Part shown: piece after piece, positions 38,580 to 47,795 of the stretch
How positions within the stretch are numbered: position 1 is the first letter of the stretch
Layout of the letters: each line of letters starts with the position of its first letter
NCBI RefSeq assembly: GCF_900537085.1
Contig: NZ_UNRE01000007.1
Span: 119,653-183,652, forward strand
Direction of reading: 5' to 3'
DNA from: Agarivorans sp. Alg241-V36
GTDB lineage: Bacteria > Pseudomonadota > Gammaproteobacteria > Enterobacterales > Celerinatantimonadaceae
DNA: 64,000 bases
The notes under the pieces: generated by a model
What the model was told of the DNA's origin: nothing
The model's database searches: none
The model's input: only the letters and a program-made list of their open reading frames with translations
Translations under genes and position numbers: made by a program

Positions 38580-39683
38580 CTAGTTCATTTTTGGCAAAAT
38601 TGCCTTTCCGGTTTCGTTGTTAAACAAGTGGATCCGCGAGATATCGAAGAACAACTCCACTTTATCTTCCATATCAGCGTTCACGTCGTCAGCTATTGCT
38701 ACTTCTGCAATAAAACGTGCACCATCCAGCTCACACTGCACGTGGTAGGTAGAACCAAGAAGCTCGACGCCGATAACATCAGCTTTTACGCTACCAATGG
38801 TTTCTGATTCAATAGAACGTTGATGTAGATACAGGTCACTTGGACGAATGCCCAAGGTACATACTTGGTTGTCTTCGCTGTACATCGCAGGTAAGTCGAT
38901 GTGTTGGTCGGAGAATACCAAGCTAGAAACTGTGCCAGCTTTCTTAATAGTTGCTGGGATCATATTCATTTCTGGTGCACCAATGAATGAGGCCACAAAC
39001 TTGTTGGCTGGCTCTTCAAAGATTTCTTTTGGTGTACCCACTTGCTCAATGTAACCGTCTTTAAGAATTACGATACGATCCGCCAACGTCATGGCTTCCA
39101 CTTGGTCGTGGGTTACATAGAGAGTAGTAGTGCCTAGTTTGTCGTGCAGAGTTTTAATCTCAGCACGCATAGAGCCACGAAGTTTGGCATCTAGGTTAGA
39201 TAAAGGCTCATCGAACAAGAATACTTCCGGGGTACGTACCATTGCGCGGCCCATTGCCACACGTTGACGTTGACCACCAGATAACTCTTTAGGCTTACGT
39301 TGTAGTAAAGGTGTTAGCTCCAACATGTCTGCCGCGTATTTAACACGCTTGGCAATTTCTTCTTTGGCAACACCGGTCATTTTCAAACCAAAGGCAATGT
39401 TTTGTTCAACGCTCATGTGTGGGTATAGCGCATAGCTTTGGAACACCATGGCGATGTTACGTTCCATTGGGTGTAGGTCGTTAACTAATTCATCGGCGAT
39501 GAAAATTTCACCATCTGAAATATCTTCCAAGCCAGCCAGCATTCTTAGCGTTGTTGATTTACCACAACCAGAAGGGCCAAGCAAAACTACAAACTCGCCA
39601 TCATTAATGTGCAAGTCGAAGCTTTTCACTACTTCCGTTTTACCAAAACGTTTTTTCAAATTATTAAATGTAACTGCTGCCAT
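38580..39683 (-). CDS. carbohydrate ABC transporter ATP-binding protein (MalK/UgpC type)
   Basis: A 367-residue ATPase that powers the importer. Walker [10 protein letters not shown] (residues about 37-45), Q loop in [13 protein letters not shown], signature [14 protein letters not shown], Walker [17 protein letters not shown], switch His in [11 protein letters not shown], then the C-terminal OB-type regulatory domain ([22 protein letters not shown]). First gene of the operon ATPase-binding protein-permease-permease. A promoter region with a LacI-like site and a block shared with GH52 lies upstream. Confidence 0.95.
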   Translation of the reverse strand: MAAVTFNNLKKRFGKTEVVKSFDLHINDGEFVVLLGPSGCGKSTTLRMLAGLEDISDGEIFIADELVNDLHPMERNIAMVFQSYALYPHMSVEQNIAFGLKMTGVAKEEIAKRVKYAADMLELTPLLQRKPKELSGGQRQRVAMGRAMVRTPEVFLFDEPLSNLDAKLRGSMRAEIKTLHDKLGTTTLYVTHDQVEAMTLADRIVILKDGYIEQVGTPKEIFEEPANKFVASFIGAPEMNMIPATIKKAGTVSSLVFSDQHIDLPAMYSEDNQVCTLGIRPSDLYLHQRSIESETIGSVKADVIGVELLGSTYHVQCELDGARFIAEVAIADDVNADMEDKVELFFDISRIHLFNNETGKAILPKMN

Positions 39684-39759
39684 GATGTTTCATTTCCATA
39701 AGTTTTAATGTGGAGAGGCGTTAATATGAGCCAACAGATTCGCTCCGTTTCAAATCTCA

Positions 39760-39847
39760 TGTAAGCGCTTTCTTGGAATCAACTTTAGCTAAGGCTGAAA
39801 AGGTCTTCAAACGAATAAAGGTTAAGATTTGAGGCCTGTCATAAAAA
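39760..39847 (-). promoter_or_regulatory. importer promoter with LacI-like site and shared XylR-type block
   Basis: Upstream of the ATPase gene are the near-palindrome TGTAAGCGCTTTCT (39760-39773) and, 64 bases further up, AAGATTTGAGnnCTGTCATAAAAA (39824-39847). TTCAAAcGAATAAA sits between. The same three elements at almost the same spacing precede GH52 at 43431-43517. I read it as activator block, core promoter, and downstream repressor site. Confidence 0.65.
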
Positions 39848-40002
39848 AAGCCAGTATCATGACAAATAGCAACAATTAAACTATAAAACATAATATTTAC
39901 TGGCTAAAACCGCTGAACTGGCGGGAAACGGTCGCAAAAGAAAACTCAATTATTTGTCTTAAGAAAGGCTTTCATAGTGTGAAAAACTATGTCAGAGCGG
40001 TT

Positions 40003-41106
40003 TCACGCAAACTTTTGTCTGTATTGGTTGGGTGTCATCTCCATCTCCTGCCGAAACAAATAATATAAATAGTGCTGGTTGGAGAAGCCCGCCGCGTCGG
40101 CGATGGCATCCACTGAAGAAGTGGTTGAAGTCAGCTGCTGCTTAGCAAATTCCATACGTACTTGGTGTAATTGCTGATGTACCGTTTTACCAAGAACCTG
40201 TTTGAATCTTGTTTCAAGGGTTTTGCGAGATACCGCACAATAGTCGACAACTTGCTCCACTTTAATTCGCCTATGAAAGTTACTGTTCAAAAAGAACAGT
40301 GCTTTGGTGATCAAGGGATCAGTTTGAGTAACCTTGTCAGCAGATGCCCCACTCACCAACTCGGTAGCCGGCACCAAAACTTCACGCGCTGGCTTACCAT
40401 CGATTTGTTCTTGTAGCACCGCCAAGGCCTGCTCACCAATTTGCCGGATAGGCAATACAGCAGAGCATAATGAAATGGGTGATAAAGCGCTTTCAGTAGT
40501 GTCTGCATCGATACCAATCAATGAATAGTGCTCGGGTACACTAATGTTTTGATCGTTGCATAGGCTGGCGAACTGTCGAGCCTGAGTATCGGAAGCAGCC
40601 ACCACGCCCACGGTGCTCTCAGGAGTCACCAATTCTGGTACCGTTAGCTCAACATATTCAAGGCGATATTTAAGGGCAATTTTGGCTAGAGCAAATTTCC
40701 GCTCTTTTACCCAAGGTGCTGTAAAAGCAGGCACTCCGCTGAAAAAGCCAACTCGGCGAATGCCTTTGGCTAAGAACGATTGTACGATGAGTTCAACAAT
40801 GGCGAAACTATCGGGGCTCACTCTTGCTAAATGGGCTTGAGAAGGAAGGCTTAAGCGAGAACCAGAAATAGCCACTAAGGGCAATGAAAGTTTTTCACAG
40901 AACGCAGCTACGCCTGGTTTATCAAAATCGGCGATTACGCCACAGAAGCGATCAAGCTTCACTAAGTTAGCTTCTGCAATGGTCATTACTTCTGGCTGCA
41001 TCCAACGAGCCATAGGACTTGGGTTATGCGTAATGCCCTGCAATATCTCTCGGTCATAGGGATGTTTAACATCCAATAATAACAATACAGCGTTATCTTT
41101 ACGCAT
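40003..41106 (-). CDS. XylR-like AraC family regulator
   Basis: A 367-residue regulator. An N-terminal periplasmic-binding-protein-like domain (LLLLDVKHPYDREILQGI, GIRRVGFFSGVPAF, YSLIGIDADT) is followed by a C-terminal AraC helix-turn-helix pair (IKVEQVVDYCAVSRKTLETRF and VDAIADAAGFSNQHYLYYLF). This domain order and the DVxHPYDREI opening match XylR, the D-xylose-responsive activator. It lies between GH52 and the importer on the same strand, 112 bases after GH52. It probably activates both through the shared CTGTCATAAA-type blocks. Confidence 0.88.
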   Translation of the reverse strand: MRKDNAVLLLLDVKHPYDREILQGITHNPSPMARWMQPEVMTIAEANLVKLDRFCGVIADFDKPGVAAFCEKLSLPLVAISGSRLSLPSQAHLARVSPDSFAIVELIVQSFLAKGIRRVGFFSGVPAFTAPWVKERKFALAKIALKYRLEYVELTVPELVTPESTVGVVAASDTQARQFASLCNDQNISVPEHYSLIGIDADTTESALSPISLCSAVLPIRQIGEQALAVLQEQIDGKPAREVLVPATELVSGASADKVTQTDPLITKALFFLNSNFHRRIKVEQVVDYCAVSRKTLETRFKQVLGKTVHQQLHQVRMEFAKQQLTSTTSSVDAIADAAGFSNQHYLYYLFRQEMEMTPNQYRQKFA

Positions 41107-41169
41107 TTAAAGGCTCCTTTGCTCCACACCAGCGGCCAATTCCAGTAGTAGGAGTATTAGTACCTGTAA

Positions 41170-41198
41170 CTTGGCTTAGCGGCTAGCGCTAAGCCAAG
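41170..41198 (-). repeat. intercistronic hairpin between GH52 and XylR-like genes
   Basis: A perfect 11-base stem CTTGGCTTAGC/GCTAAGCCAAG with loop GGCTAGC, in the gap after the GH52 stop. No T tract follows on the minus strand, so it is not a classic terminator. It may protect the GH52 mRNA end or reduce read-through into the regulator. Confidence 0.6.
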
Positions 41199-41218
41199 AA
41201 TATTTGCAGTGCTACTAA

Positions 41219-43300
41219 TTATTCATTCAACCATAGGATGTTGGTCACACAGCGCGGATAATACAAACTACCAATTGGCTTGCCCGAACTGAATTGATCA
41301 CAACATGCATGTTTGCTTGCTCCAAGCGTTTGCCAGCGTTGGTGGGCTGCATCAGCTTCCACACTATTGGCTAGGTCTATGTTTAATACTTTACGCGCGA
41401 CATATTGGTTTAAATAAATTTTACTTACCCAAGAGTTATCGGCGGTAGATGACAGCTTCCAAGCCCCATCAGGGTACAAGCAATGCTCATCGTTTAATAT
41501 GTATTTTAGGTGAGTTTTGAGTACTTTAATGTATTCAGCATAGGGGCCTTGCTCTGACACCGCTTCTAGTAAGCCCATTTCATAAGGGTAAACTAGGGCT
41601 TCAATGGCCGGAATAATAGCACTGGTAGAATGACCATCAAGCACCGCCGGAATATAACCCAGTTGCGTATCAAAACTGTTGCTTAGCTTATCGGCACAAC
41701 GTTTAGCTGCGGCTAAGGCGATCTCTGCTTGCTCGCTTTCACCAAGATCTCGCAACACTTTAGCAATGGCTAAATACGCCGCCCAACTCTTGCCTGCGAG
41801 GTAAATATTACCGCGCGCTTGGCCTAAACTGTGGTCTAGTGAATCGTAGGTGGTAATCTCGCCGCCTTGCTCGGTGCGAGCGGATTCAAAGCTCATAATG
41901 CCATCACGCAGCTCGGCCTCTGGGTGGTCACGGTTAAGCAAAGACTGTAAACAATCGATCAAAGTACCGCGCTGCTCAGTGGCAAAGTCTTGGTCATTGG
42001 TTTTGCTTATATATACACCGCAGCACAATACCCAGTTGGTTAACTGTTCGTAAGTCATATGACTAAAACACAAACGATCTAAACCCGCTACTTCGTAGGA
42101 GCTATGGCCCTTTGGACTCCAGTTATTCGATACACCCATGTCGTGAGTAAATGAGATACCACCCTTATGGTTTTGCTCAGGCTTAGCCGGATCGAAGATC
42201 TCGTCATAAAAACTATATTGCTTGAGGAACTGCTCTAAAGTGTTTTTCACGGTCCACGGGTTTTGCTGCATCTCAAAAAACAGCATATCAACGGTAAGGT
42301 CGAGGGTATTCATCATCAAATACTCGCCTTCATTAACCACCCAAACTGGCTCGGTGCCATCAAATAACCACTGAGTCGATCCGTAATAACTGCGGGTAGC
42401 ATGGGCTAACAAAAACTGCTGATGGCTATTAAGTTTGCTAGCAGCTAGCTGCTTGTCTGACGCTTCGGCTATGGCCGCATAACTGTCAAAGTGCTCTAAA
42501 CCGTAAGCAAGCACATCAGTTAAGCCAGTAAAATGCTGGGTGTAGTAATATTGCATAGCGCGGTTAAAAGTAACATTTCCGCCTAAGTAAAAGCCTAGCG
42601 CTAAACGTAGCGTTACTGTTTCACCGGCTTTCACGTCAACCATTACACCGGCAGTGGGGCCTAACATAAAGCAATCATTATTGCCGATTTTGCTCAAGGC
42701 GCTTTGCACTGAAAAGTGACTAAAAGCACGTGCGCCAGGGCTTTGTGTGGCTATGCCTACGTTATCACGGCAAGTAACGCCTACCATGCCATTGGCATCG
42801 CCATCTAATAGTTTGTTCCAGCGTAACTCGTCACCTTGCAGGGCAAAAAAGCCAGTCCAGTCTTGCTCAGAAGTATTATTAAAGCTCAGCTCAACGTATA
42901 CCGCCGGACAGCTGGCTTGCTTAAGCTTTTTGTGCTCGGCCAAGCTTGGGTCTGGCACTTCAAAAAATGGGCTCAGCACCTTAAAAGAAATACCCGGTGC
43001 GGCAAAAGTATCACTGGCCCAACGATAATCACGCTGGATATCGTCAAACAAGCGCTCCGTTAGGCTAGAGGTATCATCCTTTTGCACATACCGTTCACTT
43101 TGATCGTTAGCGCCTTTATAAAATGGAAACGCGTTAACTACTCCTTCACCGTCTTGATAACCTACAAATACGTTACCGGCAAAAGGCGCACCTAACTCCA
43201 GCCCCATTCCTCCATGCTCGCCAAACTCCCCTACTGTAAAACTCGCTAACGCGCCCATAGGCGAGTGGTGTGCATGAAAAAACTGCTGATTTTGTTCCAT
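41219..43300 (-). CDS. GH52 beta-xylosidase
   Basis: A 693-residue enzyme matching family GH52, retaining beta-xylosidases best known from Geobacillus. Family blocks run end to end: FFHAHHSPMGALASFTVG, EVPDPSLAEHKKL, VWVVNEGEYLMMNTLDLTVD (Glu324/Glu326 region, family nucleophile), GGISFTHDMGVSN, EITTYDSLDHSLGQ (Asp486 region, family acid/base) and the C-terminal YYPRCVTNILWL. No signal peptide, so it releases xylose from imported xylo-oligosaccharides in the cytoplasm. GGGAG precedes the ATG at 43300. XylR-like and ABC importer genes follow. Confidence 0.93.
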   Translation of the reverse strand: MEQNQQFFHAHHSPMGALASFTVGEFGEHGGMGLELGAPFAGNVFVGYQDGEGVVNAFPFYKGANDQSERYVQKDDTSSLTERLFDDIQRDYRWASDTFAAPGISFKVLSPFFEVPDPSLAEHKKLKQASCPAVYVELSFNNTSEQDWTGFFALQGDELRWNKLLDGDANGMVGVTCRDNVGIATQSPGARAFSHFSVQSALSKIGNNDCFMLGPTAGVMVDVKAGETVTLRLALGFYLGGNVTFNRAMQYYYTQHFTGLTDVLAYGLEHFDSYAAIAEASDKQLAASKLNSHQQFLLAHATRSYYGSTQWLFDGTEPVWVVNEGEYLMMNTLDLTVDMLFFEMQQNPWTVKNTLEQFLKQYSFYDEIFDPAKPEQNHKGGISFTHDMGVSNNWSPKGHSSYEVAGLDRLCFSHMTYEQLTNWVLCCGVYISKTNDQDFATEQRGTLIDCLQSLLNRDHPEAELRDGIMSFESARTEQGGEITTYDSLDHSLGQARGNIYLAGKSWAAYLAIAKVLRDLGESEQAEIALAAAKRCADKLSNSFDTQLGYIPAVLDGHSTSAIIPAIEALVYPYEMGLLEAVSEQGPYAEYIKVLKTHLKYILNDEHCLYPDGAWKLSSTADNSWVSKIYLNQYVARKVLNIDLANSVEADAAHQRWQTLGASKHACCDQFSSGKPIGSLYYPRCVTNILWLNE

Positions 43301-43401
43301 AATAACTCCCAAGGAATTAAGGCGCTGGCAAGCTAAACCTCACCAATTACTCTACATAATTAGCGAAATCTGCGCATTTTAGCGACCAAGATGATTAAAA
43401 A

Positions 43402-43417
43402 CTGTTAGCGCTAACAG
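43402..43417. promoter_or_regulatory. perfect 16-base palindrome, LacI-family-like operator
   Basis: CTGTTAGCGCTAACAG is its own reverse complement, with the central CG typical of LacI/GalR operators. It lies about 100 bases before the GH52 start, and a second, imperfect site follows at 43431-43444. It is the best copy of a motif repeated at five other places in the window. Confidence 0.7.
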
Positions 43418-43430
43418 AACGGTCAATATG

Positions 43431-43517
43431 TGTAAGCGCTTTCATGAAGTTAATCTACCCAAGCTAGATAAGTGATTCAAAGAAATAAACAGCAAGATTT
43501 GAGTTCTGTCATAAAAA
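43431..43517 (-). promoter_or_regulatory. GH52 promoter module
   Basis: It holds TGTAAGCGCTTTCA (43431-43444) and, 63 bases further up, AAGATTTGAGnnCTGTCATAAAAA (43494-43517), with TTCAAAgAAATAAA between. The arrangement matches the importer promoter at 39760-39847. It is most likely the XylR-like activator site, core promoter and LacI-type repressor site of GH52. Confidence 0.65.
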
Positions 43518-43765
43518 GCTGAAGCTTTATGATATTAGGAAATAGCAGATTGAAAAAACGTAAAGACATGTGGCAAATCAAACGCTGTAAACGGCTTTAC
43601 TTAACTCGATAAACAATCTTATTAAATAGTAGCTAGCCCCAAGCGCAGCTGACAAAGCCTTACAAGAAAGCCTCATAAGCCATCATCAAATTTATTTCAG
43701 TACTGTATATTGAAGGCCTTCACCTTGCTCGGACGCATCAACAGGCTAAAAAGGATACTTCGCCA

Positions 43766-45448
43766 ATGCCCTCAACCTCCCTAATTTTATCGATAAAAAC
43801 TACTGCTAGCCTGGCGGGTATATTAGTACTCACTGCCTGTGGCGGAGGAGGAGGAGGCGAAACTTCGGCCCCAGAGCCAGTGACTCAAGTGCCACTAAAC
43901 ATTATTACCAATGCTTATCTCCTTGATACTAATCCCGATACCAATCTTTTAGCGGGCAACGTTGCCCTCGAACTAGAGCAACAAACTGAAAGCCCTAACG
44001 CAGCTGCAGATTCGGTGTGGGTTTATTGGGCCGATGAACATGGACAAGCCAGTGGCGAAGCATGGTTTAAAAGCAGCGCAAGTGATCCCTATAATATTGC
44101 GCTACCTACACAAAGCAGTATTCCAGAAAATACCCACGCGCTGGTATTGCATCCAGCCAATGCACAAGGCCTTTCAGAGCAAGGCACGCTTGTTCCGTTT
44201 CACGACTTCAAAGGTAATGCGCACTTATCTGGACCAGGGGGGAGTTACCTCAACCCTTGGCAATATGGCGAAGATCGCCCCCACATTGCAGTGCAACGCA
44301 TTGATCATCAAGGTGGAGTATGCATTTTTGATAATGGCTTAGTCAGCGTGATTGATATGCAAAATCAAACCGACCCTCGTGCCCACGATGGCGAGCAAAC
44401 TGCGCTAACAGCCAACGACCAAGCCTACCCGGCCTACGAGTTTTTGTGCAGCGACAAGCCGGTTAATACTCACAAACCTTTGGCCGATGACCAAGGAATA
44501 TGGACCTACTCAGCCATTAATGACGCAATGTACTACGGAACAGTGGTCTATCAAGCCTTCTTAGAACAACTCAAAGAACCACCTTTAGCAGCCAAATTAC
44601 GCATTAGGGTGCATTACGGGAGCCAATCTTCTCAATACATCTTTTGGGATGGAGCTTACGCCAACTTTAGCGATGGGGTACCTCTATTCCTAAATTTGGC
44701 CACTCTCGATCATATCGCCCATGAGGTTGCCCACGGGGTATTAAATAGAATTAGCCCGCTTGATGGATTTGCGCAAAGCATTAGTGTGGACGCGCAAACT
44801 GTTCATGAAGCCTTTGCTGACATATCAGGCGTGATGGTGAAACATGCCTTTAGCGGCAGTGATGATGTATGGCTTCACGGTAAAGAATCAGCTGGTTATA
44901 TCCGCCAGCTAGACCAAATAGAAACCGAAGGCGGTGCTATTGCCAGCTATCTAGATTATGAGGATGCGGGAGACAACTACTACCTGCGTATTGGCATGCT
45001 TAGTTACCCCTTCTACCTTCTGGCAAATAAGTGGGGAATTGCGCCAACTTACCAAATTTATGTGAATGCCGCTAAACATTGCTGGCAACCAAGCTTAAGC
45101 CTTGAAAGCGCCGCCCAATGTATCAAGCAACAAGCACTAGCGGCAGGTTATGCTGCCGATGATGTGAATCAAGCCTTTAAAACAGTGAAGATAAAACTGT
45201 TTGATGAAGGTGTATTAAGCCACTATCGCTATCAAGCAAATGAGGAAGGTATTCAGTTTAGCGACAACAGTCGCAGCACCAGTGAGGTTGTGAGTTGGCA
45301 TTGGGACTTTGGCGATGGCAATACTTCAAGCCTTGTGAATCCTTCGCATAGTTTTACAGAAGGCCGCTACCAAGTCACTTTAACCGTCACGGATCAATCC
45401 AACGACCAAGACAGTTTTACCCGTACCATAGCGGTAAGCTCTAACTAA
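43766..45448 (+). CDS. M4-like metallopeptidase lipoprotein with PKD domain
   Basis: A 560-residue exported lipoprotein. Lipobox LTAC-GG with Cys25, then a Gly run. Zinc site HEVAH (319-323), third ligand in VHEAFADISG (Glu348, Asp352), and SAINDAMYYGTVVYQAF upstream, as in thermolysin-type (M4) peptidases. The motif reads HEVAHG rather than the usual HELTHG. A PKD domain ends the protein (VSWHWDFGDGNTSSLVNPSHSF, about 475-558). It should be a surface or periplasmic endopeptidase. No M4 propeptide is evident, although residues 40-170 form an unassigned domain. Divergent from the GH52 gene across 465 bases. Confidence 0.8.
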   Translation: MPSTSLILSIKTTASLAGILVLTACGGGGGGETSAPEPVTQVPLNIITNAYLLDTNPDTNLLAGNVALELEQQTESPNAAADSVWVYWADEHGQASGEAWFKSSASDPYNIALPTQSSIPENTHALVLHPANAQGLSEQGTLVPFHDFKGNAHLSGPGGSYLNPWQYGEDRPHIAVQRIDHQGGVCIFDNGLVSVIDMQNQTDPRAHDGEQTALTANDQAYPAYEFLCSDKPVNTHKPLADDQGIWTYSAINDAMYYGTVVYQAFLEQLKEPPLAAKLRIRVHYGSQSSQYIFWDGAYANFSDGVPLFLNLATLDHIAHEVAHGVLNRISPLDGFAQSISVDAQTVHEAFADISGVMVKHAFSGSDDVWLHGKESAGYIRQLDQIETEGGAIASYLDYEDAGDNYYLRIGMLSYPFYLLANKWGIAPTYQIYVNAAKHCWQPSLSLESAAQCIKQQALAAGYAADDVNQAFKTVKIKLFDEGVLSHYRYQANEEGIQFSDNSRSTSEVVSWHWDFGDGNTSSLVNPSHSFTEGRYQVTLTVTDQSNDQDSFTRTIAVSSN

Positions 45449-45469
45449 AAATGACCAAACGCTAATAGA

Positions 45470-45499
45470 AAAAACTCCCCGCAGGAAGGAGGCGGGGAG
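45470..45499 (-). terminator. terminator of cassette 2
   Basis: A stem CTCCCCGC/GCGGGGAG (45475-45482/45492-45499) with T tract on the minus strand. It is homologous to the hairpin at 47796-47828 after cassette 1, but with base-pair changes that keep pairing. Confidence 0.75.
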
Positions 45500-45606
45500 G
45501 AAACAAAGTTGTAGGCTGAACCACTTATAGAGTCACACTAACAGCGGTTGTTGTTGTCGGAGTTTGCTATGGGATTATGAGCAAGGCGCCTACAGCTTGT
45601 TCAAAC

Positions 45607-46116
45607 TTAATTCACACTCGTTAAACGAATGTTCTTGAACGTATAACTCACGCCCGGCTCTGCTCCTCCAACAAAAAACGCAAAAGCCGCTTTAGGATCA
45701 GAGTGGTCGGCGGTAAAACTAATATCAATTTTTTTGGGTGTATTATTTACCGCAACATCTTTGGCAAAATATGTTGCGTAATCACCCGAATCTTTTTGCA
45801 ACATAATAGTCAGTGGGCTTTGCTTGCTTGCACTTACTTCAGCCACTATTTGATAAACCTGCCCTTTTGTCAGGTTTACTCTTGGACGCTTTAATTGGAT
45901 CTGCCAAGGGTTACTGGCTTTATCTTCAATGGTAATAATCACGCTATTGCCGCTAAAATTAAAACGGCCAGAGCCATCGCCCCAACCATCAGTTCCGGCA
46001 TTCACTGGCTCCCAACGTTTACCTCCATCTAAAACAATGTCTAGGCTTGCGGCGTAGCCCGATGTGGCCACGGTTACAAAGCCAAACGCCAAAATAAAAG
46101 GCTTTAGAAAATTCAT
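45607..46116 (-). CDS. secreted CBM4/9-like protein C, cassette 2
   Basis: A 169-residue exported protein: signal peptide MNFLKPFILAFGFV...GYA and one beta-sandwich domain. Features are RWEPVNAGTDGWGDGSGRF, NPWQIQLKRP, a YQIVAEVSASK strand and GVSYTFKNIRL at the end. This resembles a single CBM4/9-type carbohydrate-binding module without any enzyme. AAGGAACC sits before the ATG at 46116. It is a close paralogue of the gene at 47939-48448 and more distantly homologous to protein B. Third gene of cassette 2. No ligand is proven; xylan is a guess from context. Confidence 0.75.
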   Translation of the reverse strand: MNFLKPFILAFGFVTVATSGYAASLDIVLDGGKRWEPVNAGTDGWGDGSGRFNFSGNSVIITIEDKASNPWQIQLKRPRVNLTKGQVYQIVAEVSASKQSPLTIMLQKDSGDYATYFAKDVAVNNTPKKIDISFTADHSDPKAAFAFFVGGAEPGVSYTFKNIRLTSVN

Positions 46117-46147
46117 AATTGGTTCCTTTAGTTGGGTGCCCAACGCT

Positions 46148-46687
46148 CTAATAAGTTGAATTAAACTTAACATTGTTAAGGCTATAACTCACACCTGGTC
46201 GCCCTTCACCAAACATAATCGCAAAAGCAGCATGTTTCTCATCGTTAGGCATGGTGAATTCATAGCTATATAGTTTTTTCTCTACACCAACTAATTCAGT
46301 GCGTTGGAAGTAAGTTGTATACTCTCCGCCATCTTGCTGTACCGTAAAACTAAGGTTGCTAGGTTCACTGGCCGAAGCCTCCACAGAGATTTCGTACTTT
46401 GTATCTTCAAACAAATACAAAGGGCGTTTAAGCTGAATATGCCAAAGATTACTGGCTTGTTTCTTTATTCGAACATTGGCCTGTTCATTAGCTAGACTAA
46501 AATCTGCAACACCATCTCCCCAGCCTTCTAGGCCTGCGCTTATTTTCTCCCAGCCTTTGCCATCATTGAGGGTGTAAGTCACCATGATTGACGGAGAAAT
46601 CTGTACCTCTGGCTCTGAGGTGGTACTTGCACAAGCCGCTAAAAATACAGCGCTAACAACAGCAATAAAAACATAAAAACCTTTCAT
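46148..46687 (-). CDS. CBM4/9-like lipoprotein B, cassette 2
   Basis: A 179-residue lipoprotein (LAAC-AS lipobox) with one CBM4/9-like beta-sandwich: GKGWEKISAGLEGWGDGV, LWHIQLKRP, YEISVEASASEPSNL and GVSYSLNNVKF. It shares the GWGDG and W-x-I-Q-L-K-R-P blocks with protein C. The Met at 46687 is spaced better from GAGGA than the Met two codons earlier. Nearly the same as the cassette 1 gene at 48493-49044. Probably an outer-membrane-anchored glycan binder. Confidence 0.72.
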   Translation of the reverse strand: MKGFYVFIAVVSAVFLAACASTTSEPEVQISPSIMVTYTLNDGKGWEKISAGLEGWGDGVADFSLANEQANVRIKKQASNLWHIQLKRPLYLFEDTKYEISVEASASEPSNLSFTVQQDGGEYTTYFQRTELVGVEKKLYSYEFTMPNDEKHAAFAIMFGEGRPGVSYSLNNVKFNSTY

Positions 46688-46750
46688 CTTCATATTCCTC
46701 TTTGTTAAACCACGCTAGCACTTTAGCTCGCGTGGTTAACTAGCAATTAG

Positions 46751-47503
46751 TTACTCACAAGACCACTCAACAGCACCTGCTGGCACTGTTACTGTTTTCT
46801 CAAAAGCCACTTTTCCAATTTCGTAGCTAACGCTCTCGTTACCACGAATATCAAAGCTCATTAAATCGTTCACTTTTGTAATATCAAACGCACCGGTGGC
46901 GTCCTGTATCGAGAAACAGCTCATAGGTACCGCTACAGTTGTCCAACCGTCGGCTTCAAGGTCGGCTAATTGCGCTTGGCTAAAGTAAAAGGCTTGGCGA
47001 TTTTTGTAATCTTCGCCGGCATCAGTATTGGTTTGCATGAAAATCTGGTGAGAAGTTTCGCTAGTGGTGGCTACCAATACCGACAGGTCAATTAACAACA
47101 ATCCATTTTGGTATTCGCTAAGATCTAGCTGGTTCTCTGCGCTACCCACAATAAAGTACACTTCAGCTGGGCCATCTTCGCCAGCCGAGAAGGTATCAAC
47201 TTGCCAAGTTGCAACGCCGCCAGTTTCTTTTGCCGTTACCTGTAATGAATCCGTTTTAGGGTAGCTTTCACCGCGTGCCAATACTTGGCGGTTATAAGAA
47301 TCTGAGTTTGAGCCAACCATAACAGAGAAGTTGGTGGCTGCAGTTCCATCATTAAGAATAACTAAAGCATCACTTACAGGTGGCTCTACCGGCGTCTCAT
47401 CTACTGGTGGCGCTACAGGTGTTTCTTCAATAGCATCCGTGCAACCAGCCAATGCAACAGCACCCGCTAACATAGCTACTTTAAAAACTGTTTTTTTAAT
47501 CAT
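46751..47503 (-). CDS. lipoprotein A, cassette 2 (galactose-binding-like domain)
   Basis: A 250-residue lipoprotein: LAGC-TD lipobox, then a Pro/Val/Glu spacer (about residues 28-45), and a beta-rich domain with LLLIDLSVLVATT, FYFSQAQLADLEADGWTTVAVPMSCF and FDIRGNESVSYEIGKVAFE. This pattern resembles the galactose-binding-like C-terminal domain of ExoP-type GH3 glucanases, here without an enzyme. The Met at 47503 is used because GGGAA almost touches the earlier Met. Paralogue of 49122-49853. Likely a surface glycan-binding protein. Confidence 0.7.
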   Translation of the reverse strand: MIKKTVFKVAMLAGAVALAGCTDAIEETPVAPPVDETPVEPPVSDALVILNDGTAATNFSVMVGSNSDSYNRQVLARGESYPKTDSLQVTAKETGGVATWQVDTFSAGEDGPAEVYFIVGSAENQLDLSEYQNGLLLIDLSVLVATTSETSHQIFMQTNTDAGEDYKNRQAFYFSQAQLADLEADGWTTVAVPMSCFSIQDATGAFDITKVNDLMSFDIRGNESVSYEIGKVAFEKTVTVPAGAVEWSCE

Positions 47504-47600
47504 ATTCATTTCCCTTTGAAATTGTTAAAGGTCAATTAGTGAATTCACCAATTGAGCCAGCGAGAGCCATGTTAACGAGGAAAAAAAAAATAAAAAACAG

Positions 47601-47614
47601 CCTAAGCGCTATAT
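47601..47614. promoter_or_regulatory. degenerate copy of the AGCGCT operator motif
   Basis: CCTAAGCGCTATAT keeps the TAAGCGCTA core of the motif but not its arms. It lies about 98 bases before cassette 2, the same position at which cassette 1 has the good copy. Confidence 0.35.
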
Positions 47615-47795
47615 GAAAAGGGATTCATAAAGAATCATAAAATAATACAAAGCGGGTCAAATAATTCGAAAAAATGTCGAGCAATAAACTCAACAAGTAC
47701 TTATAGAAGTTATGTTAAGGTCACCAATAAACAATAAAATCAGGCTGCAAATAAATCTGTAAGCCTTTGTTATTAGATGACTAAAACTGTTTCAT

